Shown piece by piece: positions 13,786 to 22,793 of a stretch of DNA of 34,090 bases; the first letter of the stretch is position 1, and each line of letters starts with the position of its first letter. Position numbers and translations under genes: made by a program. This stretch comes from Verrucomicrobiaceae bacterium (GTDB lineage: Bacteria > Verrucomicrobiota > Verrucomicrobiia > Verrucomicrobiales > Verrucomicrobiaceae): contig JADJPW010000008.1 in NCBI GenBank assembly GCA_016713035.1, positions 1 through 34,090 of the forward strand, written 5' to 3'. Below the pieces are notes generated by a model. The model did not search any database and had not been told where the DNA came from. It saw nothing but the letters and a program-made list of their open reading frames with translations.

Positions 13786-16761
13786 ATGCTCCGCTACGCC
13801 TCCCTCTCACTCCTCGCGGCCACCAGCATTTTCGCGGTAGATTTCTCCCACGAAGTCTTCCCCGTGCTCCAGCGTGCCTGTTTTGAATGCCACGGCCCGG
13901 AGGTGCAAAAAGGCCAGCTCCGCCTCGACCTGGGCTCTCCACGTCATGCTGAGATCGGTGCCGATCTCCTGCGCCGAGTGCAGCTCCCGCGTGAGGACAA
14001 AGAGGCTATGCCAAAGCGTGGCACACGCCTCCAGCCCGCCGAAATCGCCGCGCTGAAGACCTGGATCGACTCGGGGGCAAAGTGGCCCGCCAAAATCGAG
14101 CCGCACACGCATTGGAGCTACCTGCCGCCCCAGCGCCCCCAGGTGCCCGCAGGCACGAAAAACCCGGTGGATGCCTTCATCCGCCAAAAACTTACCGCCG
14201 CAGGTTTGCAGCCCGCACCGCCCGCAGCACCGGAAATCCTCATCCGCCGTCTCAGCCTCGATCTGACTGGTCTGCCGCCCGCTCCCGCGGAGGTGGATGC
14301 GTTCGTCTCTGCGATGGCCAAAGAAACAAGTGCTCAGTCCGCAGTGCTAAGTGCTCAGTCAAAGACAGATAAACGAAGCACTTCATCCTTCGCGTATGAG
14401 GCCCTCGTGGACCGCCTCCTCGCCTCCGAGCAGTTCGGTGTCCGCTGGGCACGCCCGTGGCTGGATCTCGCCCGCTATGCTGACTCGCACGGCTTTCAGC
14501 GTGATGACTTGCGCGACATCTGGGCCTACCGCGACTGGGTCGTCGATGCGCTCAATGCGAACATGCCTTTCGATCAGTTCACGCTCGAGCAAATCGCTGG
14601 CGACCTCATCCCGAATGCCAAGCCCTCCCAAATCATCGCCACCGGTTTTCACCGCTGCACCCCCACCAATGTCGAAGCCGGCACCGAGCCCGAGGAAAGC
14701 CGCATCAATCAAGTCATCGACCGCGTCAACACCACTGGCGCCGTGTGGCTGGGCACCACGCTCGAATGTGCTCAGTGTCACAACCACAAATACGACCCCT
14801 TCACCCAAAAAGACTTCTACAGCCTCCTCGCCTACTACAACAACACCGAGAAGGAAGCTGAGCGCACGAATCCGAAAACGCCAGGCTCCATTCAGTTCAA
14901 TGGCACCGCCTTTGAGCTGCCAGATGCGCAGCGTCAGTCCCAGCGCCGAAAAATCACCGCTGAAATCCAAACGCTCGATCACCAAATCGCCGCTGCCACT
15001 ACCACCGCGCAGCCATCCAAGAAAGCCACGGCAAACGCCTTCACCCTGCTCAAGCCCGAGGCCTTCATCACCGAAAGCGATGCCGAGACCGAGCTCCAGC
15101 CCGACGGCAGCACGCTCCTGACTGGCCCAGTTCCCGATACCGATACATACACGGTGGAGGCCCCACTCACCGCAGGGGCACTCAGCGGACTTTTTCTTGA
15201 GGCCCTCACACATCCCAGCATCCCTGGCGAAGGCCCAGGCCGCGGCGGGGCCAATCGGCCAAATTTTGTCCTCCACACCTTCGACTGCACCCTCACCCTG
15301 CCCGATGGCAAAACGCAGCCGCTGAAATTCAAATCCGCCCACGCCGACTACTCGCAGGCCAATTACCCCGTAGAAAACCTCATCACCCGAAAAGGCAGTG
15401 GCGCATGGGCCATCGGTCGCCGCTTTGGTCAGCCACACTGGGCAGCCTTTGAGCTCGAAAAACCGCTCCCAATCACCGCTGGCACCAAGCTCACCATCCG
15501 CATGGAGCAAAATTTCGGCAACGGCCTCGTCATCGGCTGCATGCGCCTCTCCAGCATCACGGGCGATGTCGCCGCGAATCTCCCTGCGAGCGAATCCGAG
15601 GCCCAAACCGCTCAAAAAGACCCCGCCGTGCTCAAGCTCGAAAAACAGCGAGCGCAGCTCCAAAAGCAGCTCACCGCCCTCAAGCGACTAAGCACCGAAG
15701 TCATGAAGGAACTGCCCCAGCCCCGCATGAGCGCCATTTTCAAGCGTGGCGTCTATACAGACCCCACCACCCCCGTCACCGCCACCACGCCCGCTATTTT
15801 CAAAAAGCCCGCATCCGGCCCTCCGAACCGCCTCACCCTCGCCAAATGGCTCACCAGCCGTGACAATCCACTCGCCGCCCGCGTCACCGTCAATCGCTGG
15901 TGGGCAGAGATCTTTGGTCAGGGCATCGTCACCACGCTAGAGGACTTCGGCATCAAAGGTGCAGCCCCCAGCCACCCCGAGATGCTCGATTGGCTCGCCT
16001 GCGAGTTCATGGACAGCGGTTGGGACATGAAGCACATCCTCAAGCTCATCGTCATGAGCGACACCTATCTGCAAAGCAGCAGCTCAGGGCAGGGTGCGCA
16101 GCTCGATCCCACCAACGCGCTTCTCTCCCACTTTCCGCGTTTCCGACTCGATGCCGAAGCCATCCGTGACAATGCCCTCTCCATCGCCGGACTGCTCGAT
16201 TTGAAGCAAGGCGGCGTGCCCATCCGTCCACCACAGCCCGAGGGGCTCTGGCGGAAAGTCGGCGGCCAGCAATACGACTACCAAGTCAGTCCCGGCAGTG
16301 AAAAGCACCGCCGTGGCCTCTACGTCGTGCTGAAGCGTGGCTCTCCCTATCCTAGCTTCATGAACTTCGACGCCAGCGCCCGCATGGCCTGCGTCGTGCG
16401 CCGCTCACGGTCCAATACACCGCTCCAGGCCCTCACCCTGCTCAATGACCCCGTCTATGTCGAGGCCGCGAAGCACTTCGCCCTCCGCATCGCCGCAGAG
16501 GCTCCCAGCAGCGACCTCGATGCCCGCATCAGCCACGCCTTCCGCATTGCCCTCGCCCGCGCACCCACCGCCGCAGAAGCCCGCGTGCTCAAAACACTCT
16601 GGGAGCAGCAATACGAAGCCGCCCAAACCGATCTCAAAGCCACCACCGCCCTCCTCACCGACATCACTCTGCCACCATCCCTCACCCCCACCGAATTCAG
16701 CGCCCACTACGCCCTCGCCACCGCCCTGATGAACCTCGACGAGTGCATCACCAAGCCGTGA
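13786..16761 (+). CDS. PSCyt1-DUF1549-DUF1553 (PSD1) secreted c-type haem protein
   Basis: A 991-residue protein of the family expanded in planctomycetes and verrucomicrobia. The N-terminal signal peptide (MLRYASLSLLAATSIFA) is followed at once by a haem motif CFECH (residues 32-36) in a PSCyt1 domain that ends ALKTWIDSGAKWP. DUF1549 (about 115-370) has IRRLSLDLTGLPPAPAEVDA, FGVRWARPWLDLARYADSHG and a second haem motif, CAQCHNHKYDP (Cys328). A carbohydrate-binding-like beta-rich insert follows (about 420-600) with a short coiled coil. DUF1553 (about 650-930) has NPLAARVTVNRWWAEIFGQG and SNTPLQALTLLNDP. The family is thought to be periplasmic and linked to polysaccharide breakdown; its reaction is not established. 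The open frame extends back to 13147 but the signal peptide fixes the start. DUF1549 carries an odd in-frame repeat insertion at 14328-14384. Confidence 0.93.
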   Translation: MLRYASLSLLAATSIFAVDFSHEVFPVLQRACFECHGPEVQKGQLRLDLGSPRHAEIGADLLRRVQLPREDKEAMPKRGTRLQPAEIAALKTWIDSGAKWPAKIEPHTHWSYLPPQRPQVPAGTKNPVDAFIRQKLTAAGLQPAPPAAPEILIRRLSLDLTGLPPAPAEVDAFVSAMAKETSAQSAVLSAQSKTDKRSTSSFAYEALVDRLLASEQFGVRWARPWLDLARYADSHGFQRDDLRDIWAYRDWVVDALNANMPFDQFTLEQIAGDLIPNAKPSQIIATGFHRCTPTNVEAGTEPEESRINQVIDRVNTTGAVWLGTTLECAQCHNHKYDPFTQKDFYSLLAYYNNTEKEAERTNPKTPGSIQFNGTAFELPDAQRQSQRRKITAEIQTLDHQIAAATTTAQPSKKATANAFTLLKPEAFITESDAETELQPDGSTLLTGPVPDTDTYTVEAPLTAGALSGLFLEALTHPSIPGEGPGRGGANRPNFVLHTFDCTLTLPDGKTQPLKFKSAHADYSQANYPVENLITRKGSGAWAIGRRFGQPHWAAFELEKPLPITAGTKLTIRMEQNFGNGLVIGCMRLSSITGDVAANLPASESEAQTAQKDPAVLKLEKQRAQLQKQLTALKRLSTEVMKELPQPRMSAIFKRGVYTDPTTPVTATTPAIFKKPASGPPNRLTLAKWLTSRDNPLAARVTVNRWWAEIFGQGIVTTLEDFGIKGAAPSHPEMLDWLACEFMDSGWDMKHILKLIVMSDTYLQSSSSGQGAQLDPTNALLSHFPRFRLDAEAIRDNALSIAGLLDLKQGGVPIRPPQPEGLWRKVGGQQYDYQVSPGSEKHRRGLYVVLKRGSPYPSFMNFDASARMACVVRRSRSNTPLQALTLLNDPVYVEAAKHFALRIAAEAPSSDLDARISHAFRIALARAPTAAEARVLKTLWEQQYEAAQTDLKATTALLTDITLPPSLTPTEFSAHYALATALMNLDECITKP
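14328..14384 (+). repeat. In-frame repeat insertion inside the DUF1549 domain
   Basis: AAGTGCTCAGTC occurs at 14328-14339 and again at 14349-14360 (period 21 nt, seven codons, encoding SAQSxxL). A GAAGCACTTC, the inverted counterpart of AAGTGCT, follows at 14375-14384. Family members normally run from AEVDAF(V/L)... through about 8 residues to AYE-LVDRLLAS. Here about 20 Ser/Gln/Thr/Lys-rich residues are added in frame just before AYEALVDRLL. The structure suggests a short palindromic element that inserted without breaking the gene. Confidence 0.6.
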
Positions 16762-16808
16762 GGTGGGTTGAAGAGAACAAAGCAAACAACCCCAGCGAAG
16801 CAAAGTAG

Positions 16809-16829
16809 TCCTCTCGCTCCGCGAGAGGA
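16809..16829 (+). terminator. Strong 9-bp hairpin after the PSD1 gene
   Basis: TCCTCTCGC-TCC-GCGAGAGGA is a perfect, GC-rich 9-bp stem with a 3-nt loop, 47 nt after the PSD1 stop and 150 nt before the sulfatase start. No T-run follows, so it may attenuate or protect the transcript end rather than act as a classical intrinsic terminator. Confidence 0.55.
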
Positions 16830-16979
16830 ACAGAGCGTGTGGCAGGCTCATAAGCTGACGAAATGGGGATCAGCAGGAGCCAGCGAGAATGCCATGTTGG
16901 CCATGATTTGGCATCACCGACAGCCTTGATGATGGTCCACGCGAAGATTCACTTCACAGCCTGCGTTCCGTTGCCTGCC

Positions 16980-18524
16980 ATGTCTCTTTCTCGCTTCTTT
17001 GTCGTCTTTCTTGCTCTCCATGCGGTGCTGCATGCTGCGCCGCCGAACATCCTTCTCATGCTTGTCGATGACATGGGTGTGATGGACACCTCGGTGCCGT
17101 TTTTGACTGGGGCGGATGGCAAGCCGGTGAAGCACCCGCTCAATGAGTACTACCGCACGCCGAATATGGAGCGGCTCGCGGCCCGTGGGGTGCGCTTCAA
17201 TCAATTTAATGCCATGAGCGTGTGCTCACCCACGCGCATCTCCATCCTGACCGGACAAAACGCCGCCCGCCACCGCACCACCAACTGGATCAATCCTGAC
17301 AACGACAACGCTGGCCCCCAAGGTGCCCCGGACTGGAACTGGCGCGGGCTGAAGAAAGGGGATGTCACCTTGCCAGCTCTGCTGCGGGGCGCGGGCTACC
17401 GCACCATCCATGTCGGCAAAGGCCACTTTGGCCCCGCAGGCTCCGAGGGGGCTGATCCGATCCATCTCGGCTTCGATGTGAATGTCGGCGGGGCTTCCAT
17501 CGGTGCTCCAGCTAGCTACTACGGCACCGAAAACTTCGGCGGGAAGAGCAAGGGCAAGAAAAAAGCCCCAGGCAAAGCTGCCCGCTCGAGCCATGCCGTG
17601 CCTGGATTGGAGCAATACCACGGCCAGGACATCTTCCTCACTGAGGCACTGACTCTGGAGGCCAAAAAGCACGTCACGAATGCCGTGCAGGCCGAAAAGC
17701 CCTTCTTCCTCTACTTCCCGCAATATGCCGTGCATGCGCCTTTCAACAGCGACAGCCGATTCGCCGCGAATTACGCTAATTCTGGCAAGCCAGCTCCGGC
17801 GCAGGCCTTTGCTACCCTCATCGAAGGCATGGATAAATCCCTCGGCGACATGCTCGACCACTTAGAGTCTCTCGGCGTCGCGGAAAACACGCTGGTCATC
17901 TTTTTGGGCGATAACGGCAGTGATGCCCCGCTCGGTCACGAGCACGCCGTGGCCTGTGCAGCGCCTCTGCGTGGCAAAAAGGGCTCCCATTACGAAGGCG
18001 GCGTCCGCGTGCCCTTCATCGCTGCATGGGCGAAAAGCGCCGCGGACAATGCGCAGCAAAAAAGCCTCCCCATCACTCCCGGTGCGGTGCAGAGCCAGCT
18101 CTCTGCCGTGTATGACATTTTTCCCACCGTGCTAGGCCTCGCAGGTGTGGAAAAACCTGCCTCCCATGTCATCGACGGGCGTGCGCTCGGTTCCCTCCTC
18201 AGCGGTCAGCGTGATGCAGGCCGCGAAGAGGCCTTTTTGATGCATTACCCGCATGCACCGCATCGCTCCCATTACTTCACCACCTACCGTGACGGAGCGT
18301 GGAAAGTCATCTACCACTACTTCCCCACCGAGGTGTCTGGTGGCAGCCACTACCAGCTCTTTCACCTCGAAACAGACCCCTACGAGCAAAAAGACCTCTC
18401 CCAGTCCCATCCCGCCGATTTGAAGCGCCTCATGGAAAAACTCATCGCCGGGCTCGAAGCGCAAAATGCCGTCTATCCCGTCGAAAAAGATGGCACCACT
18501 CGTGTGAAGCCAAAACTGCCGTAA
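16980..18524 (+). CDS. Secreted sulfatase (formylglycine-dependent, arylsulfatase family S1)
   Basis: Hydrolyses sulfate esters, probably on polysaccharide in the periplasm. It is about 514 residues with a signal peptide (MSLSRFFVVFLALHAVLHAA). Metal ligands are seen in LLMLVDDMG (residues 25-33). The formylglycine precursor is in VCSPTRISILTGQNAARHR, Cys82 of a Cys-type C-x-P-x-R motif, which needs an FGE maturase that is not encoded in this window. Later landmarks are GYRTIHVGKGHFG, FFLYFPQYAVHAPF and the second metal site VIFLGDNGSDAP. The C-terminal part ends in the usual small domain (YRDGAWKVIYHYFP). The start at 16980 is set by the signal peptide; the frame is open back to 16863. It lies downstream of PSD1 and 27 nt upstream of the TSUP gene, suggesting cotranscription with the latter. 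The substrate is not predictable. Confidence 0.95.
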   Translation: MSLSRFFVVFLALHAVLHAAPPNILLMLVDDMGVMDTSVPFLTGADGKPVKHPLNEYYRTPNMERLAARGVRFNQFNAMSVCSPTRISILTGQNAARHRTTNWINPDNDNAGPQGAPDWNWRGLKKGDVTLPALLRGAGYRTIHVGKGHFGPAGSEGADPIHLGFDVNVGGASIGAPASYYGTENFGGKSKGKKKAPGKAARSSHAVPGLEQYHGQDIFLTEALTLEAKKHVTNAVQAEKPFFLYFPQYAVHAPFNSDSRFAANYANSGKPAPAQAFATLIEGMDKSLGDMLDHLESLGVAENTLVIFLGDNGSDAPLGHEHAVACAAPLRGKKGSHYEGGVRVPFIAAWAKSAADNAQQKSLPITPGAVQSQLSAVYDIFPTVLGLAGVEKPASHVIDGRALGSLLSGQRDAGREEAFLMHYPHAPHRSHYFTTYRDGAWKVIYHYFPTEVSGGSHYQLFHLETDPYEQKDLSQSHPADLKRLMEKLIAGLEAQNAVYPVEKDGTTRVKPKLP

Positions 18525-18551
18525 GGGCGGGATGCTGCCGAATCGCTGCTC

Positions 18552-19310
18552 ATGACCTGGGAAACGCTCCTTTTGCTCTTCTGCGCCGGTTTGAGCGCTG
18601 GCTTCATCGACTCCATCGCAGGCGGTGGTGGGCTCATCTCCGTCCCCGCGCTCCTGTGGGCTGGGCTGACGCCGCAGATGGCCCTGGGCACCAATAAAAT
18701 GCAGTCCACCTGGGGCACCCTCATGGCCGTGCGGAAATACACACGGGCAGGCCTCATCGACTGGCCGCAGATGCGCCTGCCCATCGTCGTCACCTTCCTC
18801 TTTGCCAGCCTGGGCACATGGACGGTCACCCAGTTGAGCAATGCCGTGCTGAAGCTCATCGTGCCATGGATGCTGCTCGGCATCGCCCTCTACGTACTGC
18901 TCTGTCCAGGCCTGGGAAAGACCGCATCACAGGCGCGGATGAGCCTGGCCGCCTTCGCCTGTGCCGCAGGCTCCGTGCTGGGATTCTACGATGGCTTCTT
19001 TGGTCCAGGCACAGGCACCTTCTGGGCCTTGGCATGCATCTCCCTGCTCGGGCTAGAGCTGACACGCGCCACCGCCTTCACCAAAGTGGTCAATCTCGCC
19101 AGCAATGCCGCCTCCTTGATCGTCTTTGTGCTCTCTGCCCGTGTGAACTACGAAATCGCCGCCGCCATGATCGCCGGGCAGCTCATCGGTGGCCGACTCG
19201 GCGCTGGCATGGCCATCCGGCACGGTGCCGGTTTCATCCGCATCATCTTCATCGCCGTCGTCTTCACCATGGTGGCAAAACTACTGTGGGAGCAGTTCGC
19301 CGCCGGCTAA
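18552..19310 (+). CDS. TSUP-family (TauE/SafE) membrane permease
   Basis: A 252-residue inner-membrane protein with about eight spans in two repeats. The first repeat carries GFIDSIAGGGGLISVPALLW and ALGTNKMQSTWGT. The second carries the matching GFYDGFFGPGTGTFWALA and ATAFTKVVNLASNAASL. These are the duplicated signatures of YfcA-like TSUP proteins. Characterised members move sulfite, sulfoacetate, taurine-derived or other sulfur-containing anions, usually outward. The position 27 nt after a sulfatase gene makes export of a sulfur anion reasonable, though TSUP proteins are common and this remains inference. No visible ribosome site. Confidence 0.92.
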   Translation: MTWETLLLLFCAGLSAGFIDSIAGGGGLISVPALLWAGLTPQMALGTNKMQSTWGTLMAVRKYTRAGLIDWPQMRLPIVVTFLFASLGTWTVTQLSNAVLKLIVPWMLLGIALYVLLCPGLGKTASQARMSLAAFACAAGSVLGFYDGFFGPGTGTFWALACISLLGLELTRATAFTKVVNLASNAASLIVFVLSARVNYEIAAAMIAGQLIGGRLGAGMAIRHGAGFIRIIFIAVVFTMVAKLLWEQFAAG

Positions 19311-19412
19311 AGCAACTTGTCGCAGTATCCGCCACACAGACGTCGCCAAGGCGTCATTTGCAACGCCGCCGCTCACAGCGTATCTCGCCCCACAACCAGC
19401 CCCCTAAAACGA

Positions 19413-20582
19413 ATGAAAACCGTCCAATCCGCCGCCATTGAGCGCACCTTTCTCCAGTTCGACCTATCTCGATTGTTGAGCACCGTTTTTAAGCCCACAG
19501 AGGGTCGGAATATCTGCATCCTCATCGACCTGCCGGATCTCGATGAGGCGAAAAACATGTCCTTTCTCCGAAATCCCGCCCGCGCCGTGCAGCAGCGTGC
19601 TTACCAGCACTTTCACCTCGGTCTCAAGAACGGCGTCGCGGCCCAGCTCGGACTGACCGGTGGCGAGATCTATGCCTATATGCAGACGACCGGCAGCAAT
19701 CTCGACCTTCCAGACCGCTGCGTCGATATGAGCGGGACAGAGCTCAGTCTGGAGCATGACGTCTATCCCCATCACGACATCATCCTCTGCATCTCCACCT
19801 TTTCCGCCACGGCGCCGCTCACCGCCTTTGCCAAGCAGTATGGATTCCGTGGTGCCACACTCCATGGCGTCAATGATGTCATCCTTCATTCCGGTCTGGC
19901 CGTCGATTACGAAGACGTCAGCCGCGACGCGGAAAAACTACGCCTCGCCATGACGCGTGCTGATTGGGTCGAGATCGACTTCACTGTCGAAAACGGCCCC
20001 GACATGTCCATCCACCTCGATCTGAGCCGCCAAGAGGCGCAGAAGAGCCACGGTCTCTGCCAAGGCGATACACCCGACATCGCCAATCTACCCGCCGGAG
20101 AGGTCTATTTCGTCCCCACCGGCGCAGAGGGCACCTTCCCGCTGAAATACGAAGACGGCACACTCGGCAAGCTCACAGTCACCGGCGGTCGCATCATCCG
20201 GGCGGAGCTCATCGAAGGGCTCCAGTCCACCATCGACGAGCACAATGCCAAACTCCTCGATGATCCTATGACCGGCGTGCTCGGAGAGCTCGGATTCGGC
20301 ACCCAAGTCCTCCCCGTCTCCGGCGCGGACATTCAGGACGAAAAAGTGCTCGGCACATGCCATCTGGCCACGGGGCGTGACGACCACCTCGGCGGCCACA
20401 TCACGCCTGCGCAGTTCAAGCGCCACCAGAACGCCACGCACGATGACATCCTCTTCGCTCCGCATAAAACGCCCAATTTTGACATCAAACAGGCCCGCAT
20501 GCACCGCGATGGAGTCACCACCGTCCTCATCGAGCACTTCCAGCCCTCACGCTACCTCCTCGATGCCCTCGCTGCCGCGTAG
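19413..20582 (+). CDS. M29-like (thermophilic-type) metallo-aminopeptidase
   Basis: A protein of about 389 residues from the ATG at 19413 (MKTVQSAAIERTFLQFDLSR). The C-terminal half carries the metal-ligand pattern of M29 aminopeptidases: LPAGEVYFVP (Glu), GVLGELGFGT (Glu), DEKVLGTCHLATG (His) and THDDILFAP (His and Asp). M29 enzymes are dimeric exopeptidases with two Co/Zn ions. In the members I remember, a catalytic Tyr lies seven residues after the ligand His; here that stretch reads HLATGRDDHLGG with no Tyr, so activity is uncertain. The N-terminal half has a flavodoxin-like look (CILIDLPDLDEAK, DIILCISTF). It is 102 nt after the TSUP gene and may or may not be cotranscribed. It converges on recQ with 5 nt between stops. 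Confidence 0.75.
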   Translation: MKTVQSAAIERTFLQFDLSRLLSTVFKPTEGRNICILIDLPDLDEAKNMSFLRNPARAVQQRAYQHFHLGLKNGVAAQLGLTGGEIYAYMQTTGSNLDLPDRCVDMSGTELSLEHDVYPHHDIILCISTFSATAPLTAFAKQYGFRGATLHGVNDVILHSGLAVDYEDVSRDAEKLRLAMTRADWVEIDFTVENGPDMSIHLDLSRQEAQKSHGLCQGDTPDIANLPAGEVYFVPTGAEGTFPLKYEDGTLGKLTVTGGRIIRAELIEGLQSTIDEHNAKLLDDPMTGVLGELGFGTQVLPVSGADIQDEKVLGTCHLATGRDDHLGGHITPAQFKRHQNATHDDILFAPHKTPNFDIKQARMHRDGVTTVLIEHFQPSRYLLDALAAA

Positions 20583-20587
20583 TGGAC

Positions 20588-22751
20588 TTAGCCCGCGTCG
20601 TGCTTGGCGATGAGTTGAATAAACTCAGGCAGGTAAGTCGTGGCCTTTTTGTCGCCGACTCCGCGGATTTCGCGGCCTGAGGCGATGGTTTTGGGCTTGA
20701 GGCGGGTCATGAACTCCAGCGTTTGATTGCTGAAAATGACATACGCGGGGACGCCTTCGGATTGAGCCAAGGCGTTGCGATGGCGCTTGAGCTTATCAAA
20801 CAGAGCCTCATCGAAGCCCAGCTCGCGGGCGGCGAATTCTTCACTTTTGGCCGTCTTGCTGGTTTTCGATGGTTTGGTGGCCTGCATCATGGATGGCCAG
20901 CGGAGCTTGATGTCATCCGCATTTTTCATGGCGGCGGCTCCAGCCTTGGTGAGCGTGACTTTCGGGTATTCGTCCCCTTCGGTGAGGAGGAGGCCGTTTT
21001 TCTCCATTTCGACGAAGAGAGGATGCAGTGCCTGGGTGCCGATGTTTTTGAGTAAGCCGTAAGTGGTGAGCCTGATCGAGGCCTGCATCGACGATGTCTT
21101 TCGATTTGCTGCCGACGAGCATGTTGATGATGCGGCCTTTGCCAAAACGGCCCTCCCAGGTGCCATCTGCGCGGCGAATGGACATACGGGCGATGCCGCT
21201 GAGTGCCTGGCGGAGCATGGTGACTTCTTGCTCGGTGCCGGTGCGTGGTGGCTGCACGCCTTCAGCACGGCAGACATCGCATGAGCCACAGGGGGTGCTT
21301 TCTGTCTCACCGAAGTAGCGCAGGATTTGCTCTTGGCGACAGGCTTTGTCGTCGTAGCAGAGCTCGATCATGGCTTTGAGCTTGGCGCGGTCGCGGCGGT
21401 CTTTTTCGGCGAGAGCTTTGAGGTCGAGCGGCAGTTTGCTGGCTTTGAGATCGGGCTGGAGGAGCCGCGTGCCGCGAATGCGCTTCCCTGGGATGTCGAA
21501 GCGCTCGATGACATCCATGCGACTGAGCAGACTCAGTGCGGAGCTGATGGACATGCTGTTTTTCGCACCGGCGAACTGGGTGATGTCGTCGATGCTGGCA
21601 TGCACCTCGTGCGCGGCATCGCTGCGGTTCAAAAGCGCCTGGTAGGTGAGGCGGATGATTTCGGGAGATGGATTCGCTCCTTCGATGAAGAACTCATGCG
21701 TGCGAGTATCGGCAAAATTGAAGTACAGATCGCACTGGGAGGGCTCGCCATCACGTCCAGCACGGCCTGCTTCCTGATAGTAGGCCTCCACACTGCCTGG
21801 GACATCAAAGTGGGCGACAAAGCGCACGTCGCTGCGGTCGATTCCCATGCCGAAGGCATTGGTGGCGACGGCGATGTCGGCTTTTTTGGTGATGAACTTG
21901 GTCTGGCGTTCTTCACGCTCTTTGTCATCCAGGCCGCCGTGGTATTCGATGGCTTTGATTTTTTTGTAGCGCAGTTCTTCACCGACTTCTTCGACGCGTT
22001 TGCGTGTGGCGCAGTAAATGATGCCGGTTTTGTGCTGCTGGATGAGCTTGATGAGGCGCTCGTATTTATCGGCGTTCGATTTGGTCTGGAGGATGTTCAG
22101 GCTGAGGTTCGGCCGCTCGAATCCTCGGATGGCGACAAAGGGGTCACGCAGTTGCAGCACTTTCGCGATGTCGGCACGGACTTCAGGCGTGGCGGTGGCT
22201 GTGAGAGCGATGACTTGGGGTCTTTCGAGCCTGTCGAGCGCTTCGCCGAGGCGCATGTAGTCGGGGCGGAAGTCATGGCCCCACTGCGAGAGGCAGTGCG
22301 CCTCATCGACGGCAAAGAGTGCGATCTGCACGCCACGCAATGCATTGGTGAACATGCGGCTGCGGAAGCGCTCTGGGGCCACGTACACGAGCTTATACTC
22401 CTCACGCTTGAGTGCTTCGATGCGTTCCTGCTGCTCGGCGAGGGTGAGGGTGCTGTTGATGACAGTGGCGGGGATGCCGCGTCGCTCCAGCGCATCGACC
22501 TGGTCTTTCATCAGGGCGATGAGCGGACTGACGACGATGGTGACGCCGTCCATGACCATGGCGGGGAGCTGGTAGCAGAGCGACTTACCGCCGCCAGTGG
22601 GCATGATGACCATCGTATCACGTCCGCTTAAAACCTGGGCCATCACGGTTTCCTGACCATCGAGGAATTCACGATGGCCAAAGTACTTCTTCAGAGCTTC
22701 GCGAGCATCGTGGATGGGCTGGTGGTCAGTGGAGGGGGCTTCTTCGGGCAC
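20588..22751 (-). CDS. recQ: ATP-dependent DNA helicase RecQ, one-base frame break
   Basis: A 3'-to-5' SF2 helicase of recombination and replication-fork repair. The start is GTG at 22751. Motifs in order are: Walker A MPTGGGKSLCYQLPA, DEAH-type AVDEAHCLSQWGHDFRPDY, LTATATPEVR, YHGGLDDKERE and motif VI YYQEAGRAGRDGEPS. The zinc module follows (LCYDDKACRQEQILRYFGE, then PCGSCDVC), then a winged-helix RQC domain and a C-terminal HRDC domain (FDEALFDKLKRHRNALAQ). The frame changes at about 21074: ...KDIVDAGLD continues as RLTTYGLLKNIG in another frame. Removing one base (GATCAGG to GATAGG) repairs it and gives 720 residues. There is no slippery sequence, so error or recent mutation is likelier than programmed shifting. 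It is last in a long minus-strand run, 42 nt after the preceding gene. Confidence 0.95.
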
Positions 22752-22793
22752 GAGGGATGAGTGGGATGCGGACGAGCTGATGTCGAGTGTGCT

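Noticed and set aside
14383..15663. 426-codon open frame on the minus strand
   Set aside because: Antisense to the PSD1 gene; Gly/Val/Glu-rich composition typical of a GC-rich shadow frame.
21060..21090. Programmed frameshift in recQ
   Set aside because: No slippery heptamer or stimulatory stem is visible at the break; a one-base insertion explains it better.
21327..22631. 434-codon open frame on the plus strand
   Set aside because: It is antisense to recQ, whose helicase motifs are unmistakable in the other strand; its translation has no recognisable motif.
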